NCBI RefSeq assembly: GCF_004959935.1
Contig: NZ_SMYN01000013.1
Coordinates: 23,667 to 87,666, forward strand
Direction: 5' to 3'
DNA: 64,000 nt
Source: Falsirhodobacter xinxiangensis
GTDB lineage: Bacteria; Pseudomonadota; Alphaproteobacteria; Rhodobacterales; Rhodobacteraceae
Positions 9,466 to 18,310 of this stretch are shown here, piece by piece (the first letter of the stretch is position 1; every line of letters begins with the position of its first letter). The notes under the pieces were generated by a model, which was given only the letters and a program-made list of their open reading frames with translations, was not told where the DNA came from and did no database searches. The position numbers and the translations under genes were made by a program.

Positions 9466-9496
9466 AAAAAGGCCGGTCTTTCGACCGGCCTTTTTT
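9466..9496. terminator. Bidirectional intrinsic terminator, OmpA gene / ATP synthase operon
   Basis: Perfect 8-bp stem GGCCGGTC/GACCGGCC with a TTTC loop, flanked by an A-run on the left and T6 on the right, so it works in both directions between the convergent OmpA gene and the F0 operon. A second T-less hairpin (9432-9453, GGGCTGGCC arms) precedes it. Confidence 0.93.
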
Positions 9497-9515
9497 CATT
9501 GGGATCAGCAGCGAT

Positions 9516-10070
9516 TCAGTGCAGCTTCGCACCGACCTGATCGATGGCCGCATCGACCGAAGCCGAACGCGCACCCGGCGTCATCTGACGCGACAGCACG
9601 TCCGCAGCAGCGGCGACAGCGACGGAAACCGCACGCTCGCGCACCTCGCGCACCGCACCAGCTTCGGCGGCAGCGATCTGCTCCTCGGCAGCCTGAAGAC
9701 GGCGTGCGATCGAGGACGCAAGGTCGGCCTTCGCCTGCTCGGCAGCGGCCAGAGCTTCCTCGCGTGCTTTCGACACGATCCGCTCGGACTGCTCCAGCAC
9801 TTCCTTCTGCTTGCGCTCATAGGACGCCAGAAGCGTCTTCGCCTCTTCGCGCAGTGCCTTCGCCTCGTCCAGCTCGGTGCGGATGGTCACCGCGCGCTTG
9901 TCCAGCAGACCGGACAGCTTCGCCGGAACCCCAGCCCAAACCAGGATCGCCACGAAGACGATGAACGCGATCAGAACGATCAGGTTCGTGTTCGCGAGCG
10001 AGAAGAACGGGCCTTCCGCAGCCAGCGCGGGCGTTGCGGCAAGTGCCAGCAGGATGGTCAGATATTTCAT
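9516..10070 (-). CDS. atpF: F0F1 ATP synthase subunit b
   Basis: A 184-residue subunit of the peripheral stator stalk. The first ~18 residues resemble a cleavable signal (LLALAATPALA). One membrane helix follows (about 28-48, LIVLIAFIVFVAILVWAGV), then a long Ala/Glu/Lys-rich coiled coil that reaches the F1 head. It is the last gene of the atpI-B-E-b'-b operon, 4 bases after b', and ends at a bidirectional terminator. F1 genes are not adjacent, as in other alphaproteobacteria that split F0 and F1 operons. Confidence 0.95.
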   Translation of the reverse strand: MKYLTILLALAATPALAAEGPFFSLANTNLIVLIAFIVFVAILVWAGVPAKLSGLLDKRAVTIRTELDEAKALREEAKTLLASYERKQKEVLEQSERIVSKAREEALAAAEQAKADLASSIARRLQAAEEQIAAAEAGAVREVRERAVSVAVAAAADVLSRQMTPGARSASVDAAIDQVGAKLH

Positions 10071-10074
10071 CGGA

Positions 10075-10620
10075 TCACCCCTTCATCCGCTCGGCAACGG
10101 CCGCTTCGACCGCTGCCTGATCCGCCTGACCGCCAAGCGCCGAAACCAGCGCGCCGGTCGTGTCTTTCGCAACTTCGGTCACGCTTGCCAGCGCGTTGTC
10201 GCGAATCTCGGCGATGCGGCGCTCGGACTCAGCCGAACGGGCCGCGATCTCGGCATCGGCCTTCGCCGTCGCCACGTCCAGATCGGCCTGGATCGAAGCC
10301 TTCGCCTCGGCCACGATCTTCGCCGCATCTTCGCGCGCCTTGGCCAGCGCCGCGTTATAGGCTTTCTCGGCGTCCAGCGCCTTCTGCTTCAGCTCTTCTG
10401 CCGCCAGCAGGTCATTCGTGATCGTGCCGCGACGTTCGGCCAGAACCGCCCCGATCCGGGGAAGGGCCACGCGCGTCAGCACGAGGTAAATCGCCACGAG
10501 GGCGACGAGCAGCCAGAAGATCTGGTTCGGCCAGTTCGTCACGTCCAGCTGGGGCATACCCCCGGCAGGAGCGGCGTGTCCGGCGGCCGCGTCGGCTACA
10601 TCATCAACTACGGTTGCCAT
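10075..10620 (-). CDS. atpG: F0F1 ATP synthase subunit b'
   Basis: A 181-residue second stalk subunit typical of photosynthetic and related alphaproteobacteria, where b and b' form a heterodimer. It has an N-terminal extension rich in Ala/Gly/Pro, a single membrane helix (about 34-54, [20 protein letters not shown]) and a coiled coil. The ATG has GGAGAAGACC upstream. A strong GC-rich hairpin separates it from atpE and may lower its level relative to the c subunit. The symbol atpG is used for b' in some genomes; atpF2 is an alternative. Confidence 0.93.
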   Translation of the reverse strand: MATVVDDVADAAAGHAAPAGGMPQLDVTNWPNQIFWLLVALVAIYLVLTRVALPRIGAVLAERRGTITNDLLAAEELKQKALDAEKAYNAALAKAREDAAKIVAEAKASIQADLDVATAKADAEIAARSAESERRIAEIRDNALASVTEVAKDTTGALVSALGGQADQAAVEAAVAERMKG

Positions 10621-10648
10621 GGTCTTCTCCGGCTGGCGTCAAGGATCA

Positions 10649-10676
10649 GGCCGGAAGGGCGAAAGCCCCCCCGGCC
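10649..10676 (-). promoter_or_regulatory. GC-rich hairpin between atpE and b' gene
   Basis: GGCCGG (10649-10654) pairs with CCGGCC (10671-10676), enclosing GGGC-GAAA-GCCC. It starts 22 bases after the atpE stop in the direction of transcription and has no T-run, so it is more likely an mRNA 3'-end stabiliser or processing barrier than a terminator. That would suit the high c-subunit stoichiometry. Confidence 0.6.
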
Positions 10677-10698
10677 GGAAGATCGATGCAGACCGTTA

Positions 10699-10935
10699 TC
10701 AGACGGCGAACATCAGCAGCAGGGCGATCAGGAACGAGAAGATGCCCAGAGCTTCGGCAAATGCGATGCCGACGAAGAGGTTGGCGGTCTGCGACGGAGC
10801 AGCCGACGGGTTGCGCAGGGCGCCTTCGAGGAACTTGCCAGCGATGTTACCAACACCGAGGCCAGCGCCTGCCAGACCGAATGCCGCAAGACCGGCACCG
10901 ATGTATTTGCCCATAAGCGCGAGTTCGCCTTCCAT
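10699..10935 (-). CDS. atpE: F0F1 ATP synthase subunit c
   Basis: A 78-residue proteolipid that forms the rotating c-ring. It has two membrane helices joined by the polar loop RNPSAAPSQ (41-49). The proton-carrying carboxylate is E61 in [11 protein letters not shown], and the first helix carries the glycine repeat [12 protein letters not shown]61 with no Na+-type ligand cluster suggests H+ coupling. It lies between atpB (43-base gap) and the intercistronic hairpin. Confidence 0.97.
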   Translation of the reverse strand: MEGELALMGKYIGAGLAAFGLAGAGLGVGNIAGKFLEGALRNPSAAPSQTANLFVGIAFAEALGIFSFLIALLLMFAV

Positions 10936-10978
10936 AGTGATGCTCCTTGTATCTGGAATGGCTGGAGGGGATCGGACC

Positions 10979-11734
10979 TTAGTGGTGGGCGTCGCCCACC
11001 GCGTCCTTCAGATAGACGCAGGTCAGAATGGTGAAAACGTAAGCCTGAACGACTGCAACCAGCAGTTCGAGACCATAGATCGCGGTCACGGCACCAACGG
11101 CGATCGGCGACAGGATCGCCATCGACGCGAAGCCGGCGAACACCTTGATGACGGCGTGGCCAGCCATCAGGTTGCCCGCAAGACGAATGGAGTGGCTGAC
11201 GGGGCGCACGAAGTAGGAGATGACCTCGATCACGGCCAGGATCGGACGCAGCGCCAGCGGGGCCGAGGTGACCCAGAACATCGCGAGGAACGCCGGACCC
11301 TTGCGGACGAGGCCGAGGATCGTGATCCCGAAGAACACCAGCAGCGCCAGCGTGATCGTCACCGCCAGCGAGCTGGTCGTGGTGAAGGACATCGGGATCA
11401 GGCCCAGAAGGTTGGCGAACAGGATGAACAGGAACACCGTCATCACATAGGGGAAGTATTTCACCCCTTCGTGGCCGGTCACTTCCTCGACCATGTTGTG
11501 CACGAAGCCATAGATCATCTCGGCCACCGACTGGCTGCGCGAGGGGATGATGGCGCGGCGGCTGGTGCCGAAGACCATGACCAGCACGACGCAAACGACG
11601 GCCAGTGCGAGCCAAAGCGTCACGTTGGTAACGGTGTACCACTGGATCGGCCCGTCGCCGAACAGCGGCCTGACGATGAACTGATCCATCGGATGGATCG
11701 CAAAACCGCTGCCGCCTGCCGCTTCCGTCGCCAC
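10979..11734 (-). CDS. atpB: F0F1 ATP synthase subunit a
   Basis: A 251-residue multi-spanning subunit that forms the proton half-channels against the c-ring. The essential arginine is R184 in [16 protein letters not shown] start at 11734 ([19 protein letters not shown]) was chosen because it lies 4 bases after the atpI stop with AAAGGGA as ribosome site. The in-frame ATG at 11767 would overlap atpI by 29 bases and adds a non-conserved, basic extension. Confidence 0.95.
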   Translation of the reverse strand: MATEAAGGSGFAIHPMDQFIVRPLFGDGPIQWYTVTNVTLWLALAVVCVVLVMVFGTSRRAIIPSRSQSVAEMIYGFVHNMVEEVTGHEGVKYFPYVMTVFLFILFANLLGLIPMSFTTTSSLAVTITLALLVFFGITILGLVRKGPAFLAMFWVTSAPLALRPILAVIEVISYFVRPVSHSIRLAGNLMAGHAVIKVFAGFASMAILSPIAVGAVTAIYGLELLVAVVQAYVFTILTCVYLKDAVGDAHH

Positions 11735-11738
11735 GATC

Positions 11739-12068
11739 TCAGTTCCCTTTCTTCGGGGTGTCGCCACCCTTTTCGTGTTGTTCCTGCACCATTTTCGCGG
11801 TGCCGAGCATCGTCTTCACGCCGGCAGCAAAGCCGAACAGGCAGAACGTGACCAGAAAGATCGGCATCGTGCCGAACAGCCAGTCCAGACCGTATCCGAT
11901 GGACAGCCCGATCAGCATTCCCGAGAGAAGCTCCGTCACCATCCGCCAGCCGATCTCTCCACCGGAGAACGCCTTGCCCGCCTCGGTCCGCGCCTTCGGA
12001 CCCCCTTTGACCTTCGCAATCCGCGCCTCAAGGTCGCGCATGCGTTGGTGATCGGGGTCCTCCGACAT
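11739..12068 (-). CDS. atpI: ATP synthase assembly protein I (AtpI/AtpZ type)
   Basis: A 109-residue protein with a charged N-terminal region (1-40, [15 protein letters not shown]) and two membrane helices (about 44-66 and 70-90). This is the AtpI layout: a non-stoichiometric factor that helps c-ring assembly or Mg2+ supply. The start [14 protein letters not shown] at 12068 was chosen; the open frame further upstream is not protein-like. It heads the F0 operon, with a candidate promoter 29-57 bases upstream. Confidence 0.88.
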   Translation of the reverse strand: MSEDPDHQRMRDLEARIAKVKGGPKARTEAGKAFSGGEIGWRMVTELLSGMLIGLSIGYGLDWLFGTMPIFLVTFCLFGFAAGVKTMLGTAKMVQEQHEKGGDTPKKGN

Positions 12069-12096
12069 AGAAAACGTCCCTTTAGCAGTTGCCAGC

Positions 12097-12125
12097 TTGC
12101 TAATGGGCAAACCCCTCCGAGTCAA
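12097..12125 (-). promoter_or_regulatory. Candidate sigma-70-type promoter of the F0 operon
   Basis: On the minus strand, TTGACT (12120-12125) is separated by 17 bases from TAGCAA (12097-12102), about 29 bases before the atpI start. The -35 is good, the -10 weak. It lies in the 195-base gap shared with the divergent ArsR gene. Confidence 0.4.
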
Positions 12126-12263
12126 CACGAAGGAAAACCAATCAATACAGCACCTTAAGACAGCACCCTCTCTCATCACCTCTCGCCCCCGTGAACGAAG
12201 TTCAACCCGGTGGTTTAGCATCGCCCATTGACGCCCCCCTTCCCCACCCCCAAAGCTGCGGCG

Positions 12264-12599
12264 ATGAACGCGCTCGACACCGTCTTTTCCGCCCTTGCCG
12301 ACCCGACCCGCCGCGCGATCCTCTCGATGCTGCTGGAGGATGACATGGCCGTGACCGATGTGGCCGAACCCTTTCAGATGTCGCTGGCGGCGATTTCCAA
12401 ACACCTTTCGGTTCTGGCCGATGCGGGCCTGATCACGCAGGAAAAGCGCGGGCGGGTGAAATGGTGCAAGCTGGAGCCGGACGCCCTGCGCGCGGCCTCG
12501 GTCTGGATGCAGGGGTTCGGACAGTTCGACCCCGTGGACCTCGATGCGTTCGAGGCATTCCTCGTCGATCAGAAATTGACCGACACGCCCGGAAGCTGA
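12264..12599 (+). CDS. ArsR-family winged-helix regulator
   Basis: A 111-residue regulator starting MNALDTVFSALADPTRRAIL, the usual ArsR opening, with recognition helix MSLAAISKHLSVLADAGL and wing KRGRVKW. No cysteine pair of the CxC metal type is present, so a metal sensor is unlikely; this subgroup often regulates a neighbouring hydrolase or START-domain gene, but none is adjacent here. An upstream in-frame TTG (12228) is less likely. Its last 31 bases overlap the convergent mipZ gene. Confidence 0.85.
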   Translation: MNALDTVFSALADPTRRAILSMLLEDDMAVTDVAEPFQMSLAAISKHLSVLADAGLITQEKRGRVKWCKLEPDALRAASVWMQGFGQFDPVDLDAFEAFLVDQKLTDTPGS

Positions 12600-13378
12600 A
12601 GTTCCGTCACCAGATCGCGCACCTCCTGCCGGGCGGCGATGTTCGACAGGTTCAGGCTTTCCACCCCGGTATCCTTCAGATCCAGCAGCGTCAGCCCGCG
12701 CGGAAACAGCTCGCGGAAGATCACCCGTTCGGAAAAGCCGGGCGACACGCGGAAGCCGATGCGGCGCGAGAGTTCCTCCAGCGCGGCGCCGACCTTCTTC
12801 TTGTTGTGCATCTGCTGCGCGCCAAGGCGGTTGCGCAGAACGATCCAGTCGATCGGCTTCAGCCCCGCCTGCGCCCGCATCTGCCGCGCATTCCAGACCA
12901 TCTCGGAATAGATCGACGGCCCCTTGACCTTGCCCGTTTCCGCATCCACGCGCGCCAGCAGGTCGAAATCGATGAAACTGTCGTTCAGCGGCGTGATCAG
13001 CGTGTCGGCCAGCGTATGCGCCACCTGCGCCAGACGCGTGTGCGATCCGGGGCAGTCGATGAAGATGAAATCCGAAACCGGCTCCAACTGCGCCACGGCA
13101 GCCGACAGGCGCTGATCGAAAGGGTTTTCGCCGGGATTTGCCAGCGCCGGGTCCAGTTCCGGCAGCATAAGATAATTCGGCGAGGGGATAGCCAGCCCGG
13201 TCCGCTCCACGAAGGCTTTCCGGTTTTCGACGTAACGGCCGAAGCTGCGTTGGCGAACATCAAGGTCCAGCGCGCCGACCCGGTGGCCCATGCGAACCAG
13301 CGCGGTCGCGACATGCATGCAGGTGGTGGACTTGCCCGACCCGCCCTTCTCGTTCCCCACGACGATGATATGCGCCAC
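12569..13378 (-). CDS. mipZ: Division-plane positioning ATPase MipZ (ParA family)
   Basis: A 269-residue ParA/MinD-type ATPase. The deviant Walker A KGGSGKST starts at K11; LDLDVRQRSFGRYVENR follows, and DFIFIDCPGSHT is the Walker B region. In Caulobacter, MipZ forms a gradient from the ParB-bound poles and blocks FtsZ polymerisation away from midcell. A GTG start (VAHIIVVGNE) with AGAGGG upstream fits the family N-terminus better than the longer frame. Its 3' end overlaps the convergent ArsR gene by 31 bases. Confidence 0.9.
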   Translation of the reverse strand: MAHIIVVGNEKGGSGKSTTCMHVATALVRMGHRVGALDLDVRQRSFGRYVENRKAFVERTGLAIPSPNYLMLPELDPALANPGENPFDQRLSAAVAQLEPVSDFIFIDCPGSHTRLAQVAHTLADTLITPLNDSFIDFDLLARVDAETGKVKGPSIYSEMVWNARQMRAQAGLKPIDWIVLRNRLGAQQMHNKKKVGAALEELSRRIGFRVSPGFSERVIFRELFPRGLTLLDLKDTGVESLNLSNIAARQEVRDLVTELQLPGVSVNF

Positions 13379-13444
13379 GGCAGCCCTCTCTATTCCGTGA
13401 ACAGGGCTAACGGCTGGCAGGAAGTCGCGCAAGAGGCGAAACGG

Positions 13445-13469
13445 AAAAGGCGCACCCGAGGGTGCGCCT
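13445..13469 (-). terminator. Intrinsic terminator of trmD-rplS-rpmE
   Basis: 10-bp stem AGGCGCACCC/GGGTGCGCCT (13448-13469) with a 2-base loop; on the minus strand it is followed by TTTTCCGTTT. It lies 5 bases after the rpmE stop codon. Confidence 0.85.
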
Positions 13470-13474
13470 GTGTC

Positions 13475-13696
13475 TTAGAAGCCGAGGCCGGCGTATTTGT
13501 TCTTGAACTTCGACACGCGGCCGCCGGTGTCCATCAGGCGGGCCGAGCCGCCGGTCCAGGCCGGGTGTGCCAGCGGGTCGATATCCAGCGCCATCTGGTC
13601 GCCTTCTTTGCCCCAGGTCGAACGGACCTGATACACGGTGCCGTCGGTCATCTTCACGTCGATGAAGTGATAGTCGGGATGGATGTCTGCTTTCAT
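13475..13696 (-). CDS. rpmE: 50S ribosomal protein L31
   Basis: A 73-residue L31 ([14 protein letters not shown] start). It has no cysteines, so it is of the zinc-free C-minus type, which does not serve as a zinc store. It is last in the trmD-rplS-rpmE group, 11 bases after rplS, and is followed at once by an intrinsic terminator. Confidence 0.96.
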   Translation of the reverse strand: MKADIHPDYHFIDVKMTDGTVYQVRSTWGKEGDQMALDIDPLAHPAWTGGSARLMDTGGRVSKFKNKYAGLGF

Positions 13697-13707
13697 CGGT
13701 CCGATCC

Positions 13708-14079
13708 TCAGGCTTTGGCTTTGTAGTTGGTGTCTTCCGCGATCCGGGCCGATTTGCCGCGACGCGTACGGAGGTAGTAGAGTTTCGCGCGGCGCACGCG
13801 GCCACGACGAACGACCTCGATCGCCTCGATGTTGGTCGAATACAGCGGGAACTGACGCTCCACGCCTTCGCCGAACGAGATCTTGCGGACCGTGAACGAA
13901 GCCGAGATGGTCGCGCCGCCCTTGCGGCCGATCACGACGCCTTCATAGTTCTGGACGCGCGAACGCGTGCCTTCGGTCACTTTGTAGCCGACGCGAACGG
14001 TGTCGCCGGCTTTGAAATCCGGGATGGTCTTGCCGAGTGCGGCAATCTGCTCCGCCTCGATCTGTGCGATCAGGTTCAT
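13708..14079 (-). CDS. rplS: 50S ribosomal protein L19
   Basis: A 123-residue L19 from the 30S-50S interface, beginning [20 protein letters not shown] and containing [19 protein letters not shown] and [14 protein letters not shown]. The frame is open upstream through 14148, but AAGGAAC before 14079 and family length favour this start. It lies 49 bases after trmD in the conserved trmD-rplS order. Confidence 0.96.
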   Translation of the reverse strand: MNLIAQIEAEQIAALGKTIPDFKAGDTVRVGYKVTEGTRSRVQNYEGVVIGRKGGATISASFTVRKISFGEGVERQFPLYSTNIEAIEVVRRGRVRRAKLYYLRTRRGKSARIAEDTNYKAKA

Positions 14080-14128
14080 CGCTGTTCCTTTCTGACGCGC
14101 GGTTTTCCCGCGGATGTTGATGCCAGCC

Positions 14129-14956
14129 TCAGAGCTCTCGGTCTTCATCCGGGTCCCTATCGCGATCTTCGCAATAAGCCCGCCAGAGATCAGGTCGGCG
14201 TTCCTTTGTCAGCCTTTCGGCCATTCCCTTCCGCCAGCGGGTGATCTTCGCGTGATGGCCGGACAGAAGCACTTCCGGTATCTCGCGACCCTGCCAGACG
14301 GGCGGTTTCGTGTATTGCGGAAATTCAAGAAGTCCATCCGAGAAGGACTCCTCCTCGGTGGACACATGATTCCCGATGACGCGCGGTATAAGGCGAACCG
14401 TTGCGTCGATCAAGGCCTGCGCTGCGATCTCGCCCCCGGTCATGACGAAGTCGCCAAGGCTGACTTCCTCGATCCCGTAATGGTCGATCACACGCTGGTC
14501 CACGCCCTCGAACCGGCCGCAGAGCATGGTTATCCCCGGCCTTTCGGACCATTTCTGCGCCATCGCCTGCGTGAACGGCTTGCCACGCGGCGAAAGGTAG
14601 ATGACCGGCCAGTCCGCCCCCTCGGCCGCGGCATCCAGCGCCTTCGAGACCACGTCGGCGCGCAGCACCATTCCCGCCCCACCGCCCGCAGGCGTGTCAT
14701 CGACGTTCTTGTGCTTGCCCTCGCCGAAGGGGCGCAGGTCCACCGTCTCCAGCGCCCAAAGCCCGAAATCCAGCGCCTTGCCGGTCAGGCTCAGCCCCAG
14801 CGTGCCGGGAAACGCCTCGGGGAACAGGGTGATGACCTTGGCCCGCCATGCGCCCTGCACGTGGACATCGGCCATCAGATCGCGCGGCTTCGCCGAAGCG
14901 CGGATCGAAAGGCGGCCATGAGACTTGGGGGCGTCGGGTTTGGGTGTATCGCTCAT
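14129..14956 (-). CDS. trmD: tRNA (guanine-N1)-methyltransferase TrmD
   Basis: A 275-residue SPOUT methyltransferase making m1G37 in tRNAs from SAM. Family landmarks: [11 protein letters not shown] near residue 41, the GGGAGMV loop, [21 protein letters not shown] and [13 protein letters not shown], the last forming the SAM-binding trefoil knot. About 38 residues precede the conserved core, longer than the E. coli protein, so an internal ATG at MADVHVQG (residue 28) is a possible alternative start. The usual upstream partners rpsP and rimM are absent here. Confidence 0.95.
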   Translation of the reverse strand: MSDTPKPDAPKSHGRLSIRASAKPRDLMADVHVQGAWRAKVITLFPEAFPGTLGLSLTGKALDFGLWALETVDLRPFGEGKHKNVDDTPAGGGAGMVLRADVVSKALDAAAEGADWPVIYLSPRGKPFTQAMAQKWSERPGITMLCGRFEGVDQRVIDHYGIEEVSLGDFVMTGGEIAAQALIDATVRLIPRVIGNHVSTEEESFSDGLLEFPQYTKPPVWQGREIPEVLLSGHHAKITRWRKGMAERLTKERRPDLWRAYCEDRDRDPDEDREL

Positions 14957-14995
14957 GCCCCGCGATTAACGCCGATCGCGGGGCTTGGAAAGCCC

Positions 14996-15460
14996 TCAGC
15001 GCTCGCAAGCCTCGGTAGCGGCTTCCAGCAGCAGCGCGTGGACGCGGCCCGCATCGGCATTGCGCAATTCGCGCGCAAACCCCTCGCTGCGCAGCGCCCG
15101 TGCCGCACTGGACAGGATGTTCAGGTGCTGCGAGGCGTTGTTTTCCGGCAGCAGCAACATCAGCACCAGATCGACCTTGTGATCGTCCACAGCGTGAAAA
15201 TCCACCGGGGTCTTCAGCCGCGCCAGCAGCAGCGCCGGCTCCTCCAGCCCCGGGATCGGGCTGTGCGGCAGGGCGATGCCGCCGCCCACCCCGGTCGATC
15301 CCAGATCTTCGCGCGCGTTCAGCTTGTCGAACACGCGCTCCTCCTCCAACCCCCAAAGTTCCGCCGACTTCGCCGCCAGCAGACGCAGGACCTTGTCCTT
15401 GTCCTTTGCCGCCACGTCCAGAAGAAGCCCCTCGGGGCGGATGAGATCAGAGAGTTTCAT
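14996..15460 (-). CDS. PTS IIA-like nitrogen-regulatory protein (PtsN type)
   Basis: A 154-residue EIIA protein of the mannitol/fructose fold. The phosphoacceptor is H66 in GGGIALPHSPIPG, and LVLMLLLPENNASQHL is the expected core. Without a membrane EIIB/C partner nearby it is probably regulatory, as part of PTS-Ntr. Rhodobacterales often carry two such proteins, so it may be a second IIA rather than rpoN-linked PtsN; there is no rpoN gene in the window. It lies 39 bases upstream of trmD on the same strand. Confidence 0.87.
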   Translation of the reverse strand: MKLSDLIRPEGLLLDVAAKDKDKVLRLLAAKSAELWGLEEERVFDKLNAREDLGSTGVGGGIALPHSPIPGLEEPALLLARLKTPVDFHAVDDHKVDLVLMLLLPENNASQHLNILSSAARALRSEGFARELRNADAGRVHALLLEAATEACER

Positions 15461-15563
15461 GCCTTGCTCGTCGCTGGTTTCAGGCCGCCCCCGTGGGGAT
15501 GGCCAGCCGGGCGAACCCGGCGGGCATAGCGCGATGCTGCACCAGCATCACGCGATTGTCACG

Positions 15564-16730
15564 TCAGATCGCAGCTTTCAGCGCATCGACCAGATCGGTC
15601 CGTTCCCACGAAAAACCGCCATCGGCCTCGGGCGCGCGCCCGAAATGGCCGTAGGCCGCCGTGCGGGCATAGATCGGACGGTTCAGCGACAGATGTTCGC
15701 GGATGCCGCGGGGCGACAGGTCCATGACCTTGGGGATCGCAGCTTCGATCGCGGCGGGATCGACCTCGCCCGTGCCGAAGGTATCGACATAGACCGACAG
15801 CGGTTTTGCAACGCCGATGGCATAGCTGACCTGAATGGTGCAGCGCGTCGCCAGACCGGCGGCCACCACGTTCTTGGCCAGATACCGCGCGGCATAGGCT
15901 GCCGAACGGTCCACCTTGGTCGGGTCCTTGCCCGAAAACGCGCCGCCGCCATGCGGGGCCGCACCGCCATAGGTGTCCACGATGATCTTGCGGCCCGTCA
16001 GGCCCGCATCGCCGTCAGGACCGCCGATCACGAACTTGCCCGTCGGATTGACCCACCATTCGGTCTGGTTCGTCAGCCAGCCCGCAGGAAGGATCTCGCG
16101 GATATAAGGCTCCACGATGGCACGGATATCGTCCGAGGTCTGGTGGTCATGCGTGTGCTGGGTCGACAGCACGATCGACGTGACCTCCACCGGCTTGCCA
16201 TCGACGTAACGCAGGGAAAGCTGGGATTTCGCATCCGGGCCAAGCGTCGGCTGTTCGCCCGATTTGCGAACTTCGGCAAGCTTCCGCAGGATCGCGTGGG
16301 AATAGAGGATGGGCGCCGGCATCAGCTCGGGGGTTTCATCCACGGCGTAACCGAACATGATGCCCTGATCGCCCGCGCCGTCCTTGTCCACGCCCTGGGA
16401 GATATGGGCCGATTGCGGGTGCAGCAGGTTCAGCACGTTCACCGTATTCCAGTGAAACTTGTCCTGCTCGTATCCGATATCCTTGACGCAATCGCGCACG
16501 ATGCCGTCGATCTTGCCCAGATATTCATGCAGGCGTCCCTGATCCGACAGCCCCACCTCGCCGCCGACAACGACCTGATTGGTGGTGGCGAAGGTTTCGC
16601 AGGCAACGCGGGCGTTCGGCTCCTCGGCCAGGAAAGCGTCGAGGATGGCATCGGAAATGCGGTCGCAGACCTTGTCCGGGTGCCCCTCCGAAACCGATTC
16701 GGAGGTGAAGATGAAGTTCTTGCGCGACAT
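15564..16730 (-). CDS. metK: S-adenosylmethionine synthetase
   Basis: A 388-residue enzyme making SAM from methionine and ATP. Signatures: [10 protein letters not shown] near residue 14, [12 protein letters not shown], the P-loop-like [19 protein letters not shown], and KNVVAAGLA. All three MetK subdomains are present. The gene is preceded by a SAM/SAH riboswitch whose 3' end contains the ribosome binding site (GGAG at 16740-16743, 9 bases from the ATG), so translation should be shut off when SAM is abundant. It is probably co-transcribed with lnt just upstream. Confidence 0.98.
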   Translation of the reverse strand: MSRKNFIFTSESVSEGHPDKVCDRISDAILDAFLAEEPNARVACETFATTNQVVVGGEVGLSDQGRLHEYLGKIDGIVRDCVKDIGYEQDKFHWNTVNVLNLLHPQSAHISQGVDKDGAGDQGIMFGYAVDETPELMPAPILYSHAILRKLAEVRKSGEQPTLGPDAKSQLSLRYVDGKPVEVTSIVLSTQHTHDHQTSDDIRAIVEPYIREILPAGWLTNQTEWWVNPTGKFVIGGPDGDAGLTGRKIIVDTYGGAAPHGGGAFSGKDPTKVDRSAAYAARYLAKNVVAAGLATRCTIQVSYAIGVAKPLSVYVDTFGTGEVDPAAIEAAIPKVMDLSPRGIREHLSLNRPIYARTAAYGHFGRAPEADGGFSWERTDLVDALKAAI

Positions 16731-16737
16731 GGAAAAG

Positions 16738-16783
16738 TGCTCCGTTGGGTTATCCCCGCCACGCCAGGAAGCCGTTGTGACGG
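16738..16783 (-). ncRNA. SAM/SAH riboswitch in the metK leader
   Basis: Read on the minus strand, CCGUCAC (16777-16783) pairs with GUGGCGG (16756-16762) as a 7-bp P1 with one G-U. Its loop holds the conserved AACGGCUUCCUGGC. A linker leads to CAACGGAGCA. The loop CUUCC (16767-16771) can pair with GGAGC, which contains the metK Shine-Dalgarno, giving the pseudoknot that hides the ribosome site. This matches the Rhodobacterales SAM/SAH riboswitch as I remember its consensus. It begins 15 bases after the lnt stop codon, so it sits inside an apparent lnt-metK transcript. Confidence 0.9.
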
Positions 16784-16798
16784 TTCGATCACACCGCG

Positions 16799-18250
16799 CT
16801 AACGGACCTGTGCGCTTGGGTCAACCCTGCGCCTGCCAAGCGCCAGCGGCACAAGCGCCAGAATAAGCACAAGCGCGGCCCATTCACCCCAGCGTGCATA
16901 AGGCGTGGGCGCCAGCGCAGCGGGCAACGGGGTGTCCAGCTTGCCCGCCTCGCCCATCGGCAGGCTGTCCAGAACCCGGCCCTTTGCGTCGATCACCGCC
17001 GTCACGCCCGTATTGGCCGCGCGCAGCAAGGGCAGCCCTTGTTCGATCGCCCGCAGCCGCGCCTGCGCCAGATGCTGATACGGGCCGGTCAGCGTGCCGA
17101 ACCACGCATCGTTCGTGACCTGCATCAGCCAGCCGGGCCGTTCCGGCGCGGCGGCGACGTCCTGCGGGAACACCGCCTCGTAGCAGATCAGCGGCAGCGC
17201 CCGGCCCGCCGCCCCAAGGTCCAGCACCCGCGCCCCCGGCCCCGCCGAATACCCGTTGCCAAGCTGCGAGGCGAAGGCCGTGATCCCGACCCGAGCCAGC
17301 GTGTCACCGAACGGGATGTATTCCCCGAACGGCACCAGATGATGCTTGTCATAGGTATCGACCAGCCGCCCATCCGGCGCGATCACGGCCAGGCTGTTGA
17401 ACCCGCGCGCCCCATCGACCCGCTGGATGCCCACCGCCACCGTCGCCCCCTGCCCCGCGCGCGCAATGGCGGGCAGCAGCCCAGATTCCGTATCCAGCAG
17501 ATAGGGCACCGAGGTTTCCGGCCAGATGACCAGATCGGGCGATCCCGGCTCTGCCGTCAGGGCCATCGCGCGGTCGAAGAAGATCTGCGCCTGCTGCGGG
17601 TCCCATTTCAGATGTTGGTCGGCATTGGGCTGCACCAGCCGGACAGTCACGTCCATCGGGGCAGGTTCTGCCTGATCCAGCCGCCAGAAGCCGAAGGCGA
17701 AAGCCGCAGCCAGAAGCGCGACCGCTGCCCAGCGCCATGTCAGCGCCAGAACCGCGATCAGCACCGTCATCAGCGTCAGCCCGTTCGGCCCGATCAGCGC
17801 CGCGACCTGCGCCGGAGCCCAGCCGATCCAGACATGCCCCGGCATCGCCCAGGGAAACCCGGTCAACACATGCCCCCGCGCGAACTCTGCCAGCGTCAGG
17901 GTCACCGAAAAGCCAAGCGCGGGCCGCGGCAGACGCACGGCCGCCTCGGCCGCCACCGCCCAGAACAGCGCCAGCCCGAAGGAAATCAGCACCACCGCGA
18001 ACGGGGCCATCCAACCGTGACGCGCGATGTCGATCAGAAAAGGCTCGATAATCCAGTTCAAGGCCAATGCGAAATACCCCGCGCCGCCGAACCAGCCGAT
18101 CCAGCCGCCGCCCCGCCCCAGCATCCACGCAAGACCGGCCAGCCCCGCGATCGTCGCGGGCCACCAACCCAGCGGGGCCTGTCCAAGCGCCGCCACCGCG
18201 CCAAGCGCGAAGGCCGCGCCAACCACGCGCCAGCCGGGAAATGAACGCAT
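16799..18250 (-). CDS. lnt: Apolipoprotein N-acyltransferase
   Basis: A 483-residue inner-membrane enzyme that adds the third acyl chain to lipoproteins. The first ~195 residues hold several membrane helices; a nitrilase-type periplasmic domain follows with the triad E245 (WPETSVPY), K302 ([11 protein letters not shown]) and C356 (LICYEAVF), then a final C-terminal helix. The ATG at 18250 has GGAGG 8 bases upstream, better than the in-frame ATG at 18286. It is downstream of corC (60-base gap) and upstream of the riboswitch-controlled metK. Confidence 0.96.
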   Translation of the reverse strand: MRSFPGWRVVGAAFALGAVAALGQAPLGWWPATIAGLAGLAWMLGRGGGWIGWFGGAGYFALALNWIIEPFLIDIARHGWMAPFAVVLISFGLALFWAVAAEAAVRLPRPALGFSVTLTLAEFARGHVLTGFPWAMPGHVWIGWAPAQVAALIGPNGLTLMTVLIAVLALTWRWAAVALLAAAFAFGFWRLDQAEPAPMDVTVRLVQPNADQHLKWDPQQAQIFFDRAMALTAEPGSPDLVIWPETSVPYLLDTESGLLPAIARAGQGATVAVGIQRVDGARGFNSLAVIAPDGRLVDTYDKHHLVPFGEYIPFGDTLARVGITAFASQLGNGYSAGPGARVLDLGAAGRALPLICYEAVFPQDVAAAPERPGWLMQVTNDAWFGTLTGPYQHLAQARLRAIEQGLPLLRAANTGVTAVIDAKGRVLDSLPMGEAGKLDTPLPAALAPTPYARWGEWAALVLILALVPLALGRRRVDPSAQVR

Positions 18251-18310
18251 GGAAAGCCTCCGCCCAAGGGTCGCGGGTGTTTTCACCCCCCTTGGACGGG
18301 GCCGTCAAGG

